A stretch of DNA of 64,000 nucleotides, taken from positions 34,311,047-34,375,046 of the forward strand of contig NC_061510.1 of the NCBI RefSeq assembly GCF_022539505.1. The letters are read 5' to 3'. The position numbers and the translations under genes are program-made. This DNA comes from Lolium rigidum (Eukaryota > Streptophyta > Magnoliopsida > Poales > Poaceae). The number at the start of each line of letters is the position of its first letter. The stretch's first letter is position 1. Positions 63,290 through 64,000 of this stretch are shown here, piece by piece. The notes beneath the pieces are model-generated. The model saw nothing but the letters and a program-made list of their open reading frames with translations, searched no databases and had not been told where the DNA came from.

Positions 63290-64000
63290 TCTCTACTAAT
63301 AAGTTACGAATCGGTGGTGTTGGTAGGTCAAAAAAACCGGAACAAAATTTCGTCCGTCAAAAAAACCGAAACAAATCTTTGGTACGTCAAATAAACCAAA
63401 GATGATTCCCGTACGGAGCGCCCTGGGGTGGATCCTTCGTCCCGCATAAAAATACCAGGAAAGAAGAAAGCCGGCTGGCAGACCAAGCCAGGCACGCTAT
63501 CCCTCACCGGACCCAACTCCATCTTGGTCCGTCAGATTCGTGTGAGATCAGGGCAGTCAGGTCCAACTCGAAGGGCGCAACTCGAAAGCCCGCTGTCAAA
63601 CACCACCAGGAAAGTCCAGCCGGCATTTGAGTCCAGCTAGATCACGATCTAGCACGATCTGCTACCTATATATACATGTGAGATTGAGGAGGCGATGTGA
63701 ACCACGAAGAAAACGACGTTCTCATGTCCTGGGGCGGTGTCGCGCGTCAGCCTGGATTCCGCCGACTTTTTCGAAACCACGCCATCTTACCACAAGTGGA
63801 CGTGCCGGCGTTCTCCCAACCTCATGGGAATTTTCCGTCCAACTCGAGTCCGCCGCCGCCATGCTGCTCTGCTAACTTCATTGGAACTCACTGACTCGCT
63901 GTCCGACTCGATTCTGCCATGGAGGTCGCCGCAACCATGCCAGCGGTGCGAGCTCAGGGTCGCGTCCATGGCGGCCTAAACCAACCGGTGCCAGGCCTCT
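63290..64000 (+). mobile_element. possible Helitron 5' end, runs off the window
   Basis: A|TCTCTACTAATAAGTTACGAA resembles grass Helitron 5' termini. Three related GTCAAAWAAACC units follow (63329-63400). No 3' end can be seen inside the window, and the frames in 63400-64000 are short and unconvincing. Confidence 0.35.

Noticed and set aside
1..64000. bacterial-type features (operons, ribosome-binding sites, CRISPR)
   Set aside because: Repeat families, spliceosomal introns and element types are those of a plant nuclear genome; no spaced repeat array of CRISPR form exists.

Overview
This window is almost entirely transposable-element DNA from a large grass genome. Athila-type Gypsy LTRs that start TGATACGT, a CACTA element with 'tcccggt' subterminal repeats, PIF/Harbinger elements with a TTA target site and nested LTR retrotransposons together point to a Pooideae/Triticeae-like plant (wheat, barley, rye or oat relatives). 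That placement, and any family name used here, is inference from remembered families; no database was searched.

Layout, left to right. 1-375: 3' end of a Gypsy LTR (called LTR-E). 376-3068: spacer with a four-unit array of GC-rich palindromes (739-2811), split by a solo LTR with a perfect 5-bp target duplication (1035-2545). 3069-10340: the same LTR-E end in inverted orientation, split by a complete 6.9-kb non-autonomous Athila-like element on the minus strand (3127-10018). 10341-18969: Gypsy element A (gag, protease, RT, integrase, no RNase H, an antisense acidic ORF), with its 3' LTR cut off. 18970-27297: Athila-like element C, minus strand, both outer LTR ends missing. 27298-27678: a third LTR-E end. 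27679-41210: a PIF/Harbinger transposase gene split by a Helitron (27869-40014), which is itself split by Gypsy element B (28216-38614). B keeps gag and protease, has lost pol, and carries on its antisense strand an intron-containing plant-mobile-domain gene plus the same acidic ORF as A. 41211-43865: GC-rich repeats and one small candidate host gene (42971-43372, minus). 43866-46805: half a CACTA element with a Ulp1-like protease gene. 46806-48800: a Copia pol remnant with a MULE-type MITE. 49166-60230: a Copia/Sirevirus-like, gag-only element D with 2.5-kb LTRs. 61558-62892: a PIF/Harbinger non-autonomous element with a coiled-coil ORF. 63290 to the end: a possible Helitron start.

How the parts relate. 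Insertion order can be read from the nesting: Harbinger, then Helitron, then B; palindrome array, then solo LTR; LTR-E, then the 3127-10018 element. Several elements look like parasites of related autonomous ones: the 6.9-kb element, C, B and D all lack polymerase genes but keep LTRs, primer-binding sites and polypurine tracts. No rRNA, tRNA or CRISPR feature was seen. The most notable system is the antisense, spliceosomal-intron-bearing gene in B; the most precise structural result is the Helitron insertion, whose removal rejoins the Harbinger reading frame exactly.
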